A stretch of 23,413 nucleotides of DNA from CAZZNQ01 sp964655775 (GTDB lineage Bacteria; Planctomycetota; Brocadiia; SM23-32). Positions 21,822-23,413 of this stretch are shown here, one piece after another. Numbering within the stretch: position 1 is the stretch's first letter; the number at the start of each line of letters is the position of its first letter. The translations under genes and the position numbers were made by a program. The notes under the pieces are model-generated. The model was not told where the DNA came from, made no database searches, and saw nothing but the letters and a program-made list of their open reading frames with translations. The DNA is taken from assembly GCA_964655775.1 (NCBI GenBank), contig CAZZNQ010000063.1:1-23413 (forward strand), given 5' to 3'.

Positions 21822-21921
21822 CGCGGCCGAGACGGCCGCGCTACCCTNNNNNNNNNNTCTCACCCCGCTGCGTCGATGAAGCAGAACCGGCGAAGACTAA
21901 TGTTGGCCCTCTTAGTCCTGC
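21822..21921. repeat. Intergenic hairpin repeat, copy 2 (interrupted by gap)
   Basis: This copy has the complete left hairpin, a 7-bp stem CGCGGCC/GGCCGCG with loop GAGAC (21822-21840). A 10-N gap follows, then the right arm of the second hairpin and the same tail as copy 1, ending CTTAGTCCTGC. The two copies agree at most positions after the gap. The repeat lies between icd and the TIM-barrel gene. Confidence 0.8.
21848..21857. other. Assembly gap (10 N)
   Basis: Ten unknown bases lie within the repeat. Comparison with copy 1 (16-36) suggests about 21 bases are missing, including the left arm of the second hairpin. Confidence 0.95.
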
Positions 21922-21967
21922 ATACATGATCCGCAATCCGGGTCCACGCCGCAAGCCGACGTGCCTC

Positions 21968-23221
<1,254 letters not shown>

Positions 23222-23252
23222 CGGTTCTCCTGTTGTCGTTTCGGGGCGGCGT

Positions 23253-23413
23253 CTATATGAGGTTGAGCTTGCCGCCCGCGGCCACGATCTCCCGCTCGCG
23301 GTCGCTCAGGTCCGCCCGGACCTGGAAACTGAACCCGGCGGTGTCGTTCTTCACGGTGAACGTCCCCTGCTCCAGACCGTCGGCTATCCGCTCGGCGGTC
23401 AGGCGCTGCCCCT
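23253..23413 (-). CDS. Aconitate hydratase, C-terminal fragment (continues past window)
   Basis: Only the last 53 codons are present; the start lies beyond the window. The translated tail contains GQRLTAERIADGL, VKNDTAGFSFQVRADLSD and ends REREIVAAGGKLNLI before TAG. The ending (Asp-Arg-Glu-Arg-Glu-Ile, then a Gly-Gly-x-Leu-Asn motif) is typical of the bacterial aconitase/IPM-dehydratase superfamily tail. Its position 31 bp before icd makes aconitase the best call, with homoaconitase or isopropylmalate dehydratase as alternatives. The frame is open from the window edge. Confidence 0.75.
   Translation of the reverse strand, partial: GQRLTAERIADGLEQGTFTVKNDTAGFSFQVRADLSDREREIVAAGGKLNLI

Noticed and set aside
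21720..21863. An N-terminal extension of the TIM-barrel protein through the N-run
   Set aside because: It translates a hairpin, the repeat and unknown bases; the AKR-like start at 21719 is preceded by a ribosome binding site.

Overview
This GC-rich window is about 23.4 kb with one run of 10 N. It looks like a piece of chromosome from a Gram-negative-type (diderm) bacterium, probably a metagenome-assembled Planctomycetota or related PVC/Hydrogenedentota-like lineage. The diderm call rests on a Kdo transferase (waaA), two lipoproteins with lipoboxes and a PilT ATPase. The lineage guess rests on the gene style: a serine/threonine kinase with an extra N-terminal domain, an FAD-dependent oxidoreductase next to TIM-barrel glycoside-hydrolase-like and amidohydrolase genes, and an exported protein carrying a small beta domain and a coiled coil. 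The phylum is an inference; there is no rRNA or tRNA. I see 22 complete genes and one partial gene. No intergenic stretch exceeds 300 bp.

Region 1 (91-8788, all minus strand) is a LacI-controlled catabolic or carbohydrate-related locus. In transcription order it holds an FAD-dependent oxidoreductase, a LacI-family repressor, a DegT-type PLP aminotransferase, a large secreted TIM-barrel protein with a C-terminal CBM9-like domain, a metal-dependent amidohydrolase and a GHL10-like hydrolase. The repressor has a sharply readable promoter (TTGACA, 17 bp, TAGCAT) overlaid by three ACACGT repeats, two of them in a perfect 12-bp inverted repeat. This predicts autoregulation and control of the genes behind it. 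The substrate is unknown and no transporter is present.

Region 2 (8979-12831) contains a tandem pair of unrecognised paralogous small proteins (about 51% identical by my hand alignment), a membrane-anchored serine/threonine protein kinase that converges on them with 3 bp between, and the divergent waaA.

Region 3 (12907-16789, plus strand) is a compact run: pilT, a small lipoprotein, NAD(P)HX epimerase (nnrE), a nucleoside 2-deoxyribosyltransferase-like enzyme and an unrecognised 254-aa protein. A separate exported coiled-coil protein follows (16898-17719).

Region 4 (17729-21719) has endonuclease III (nth) and an orphan class I fumarase beta subunit on the minus strand. Across a back-to-back divergent promoter lie a lipoprotein and a zinc-less medium-chain dehydrogenase on the plus strand. 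These face an aldo/keto-reductase-like TIM-barrel protein on the minus strand.

Region 5 (21968-23413, minus strand) holds the C-terminus of an aconitase followed by NADP-dependent isocitrate dehydrogenase (icd), a TCA-cycle pair.

A roughly 100-bp intergenic repeat occurs at both ends of the window (1-100 and 21822-21921). It carries two hairpins whose 5-nt loops, GAGAC and GTCTC, are exactly complementary. The assembly gap falls inside the second copy.
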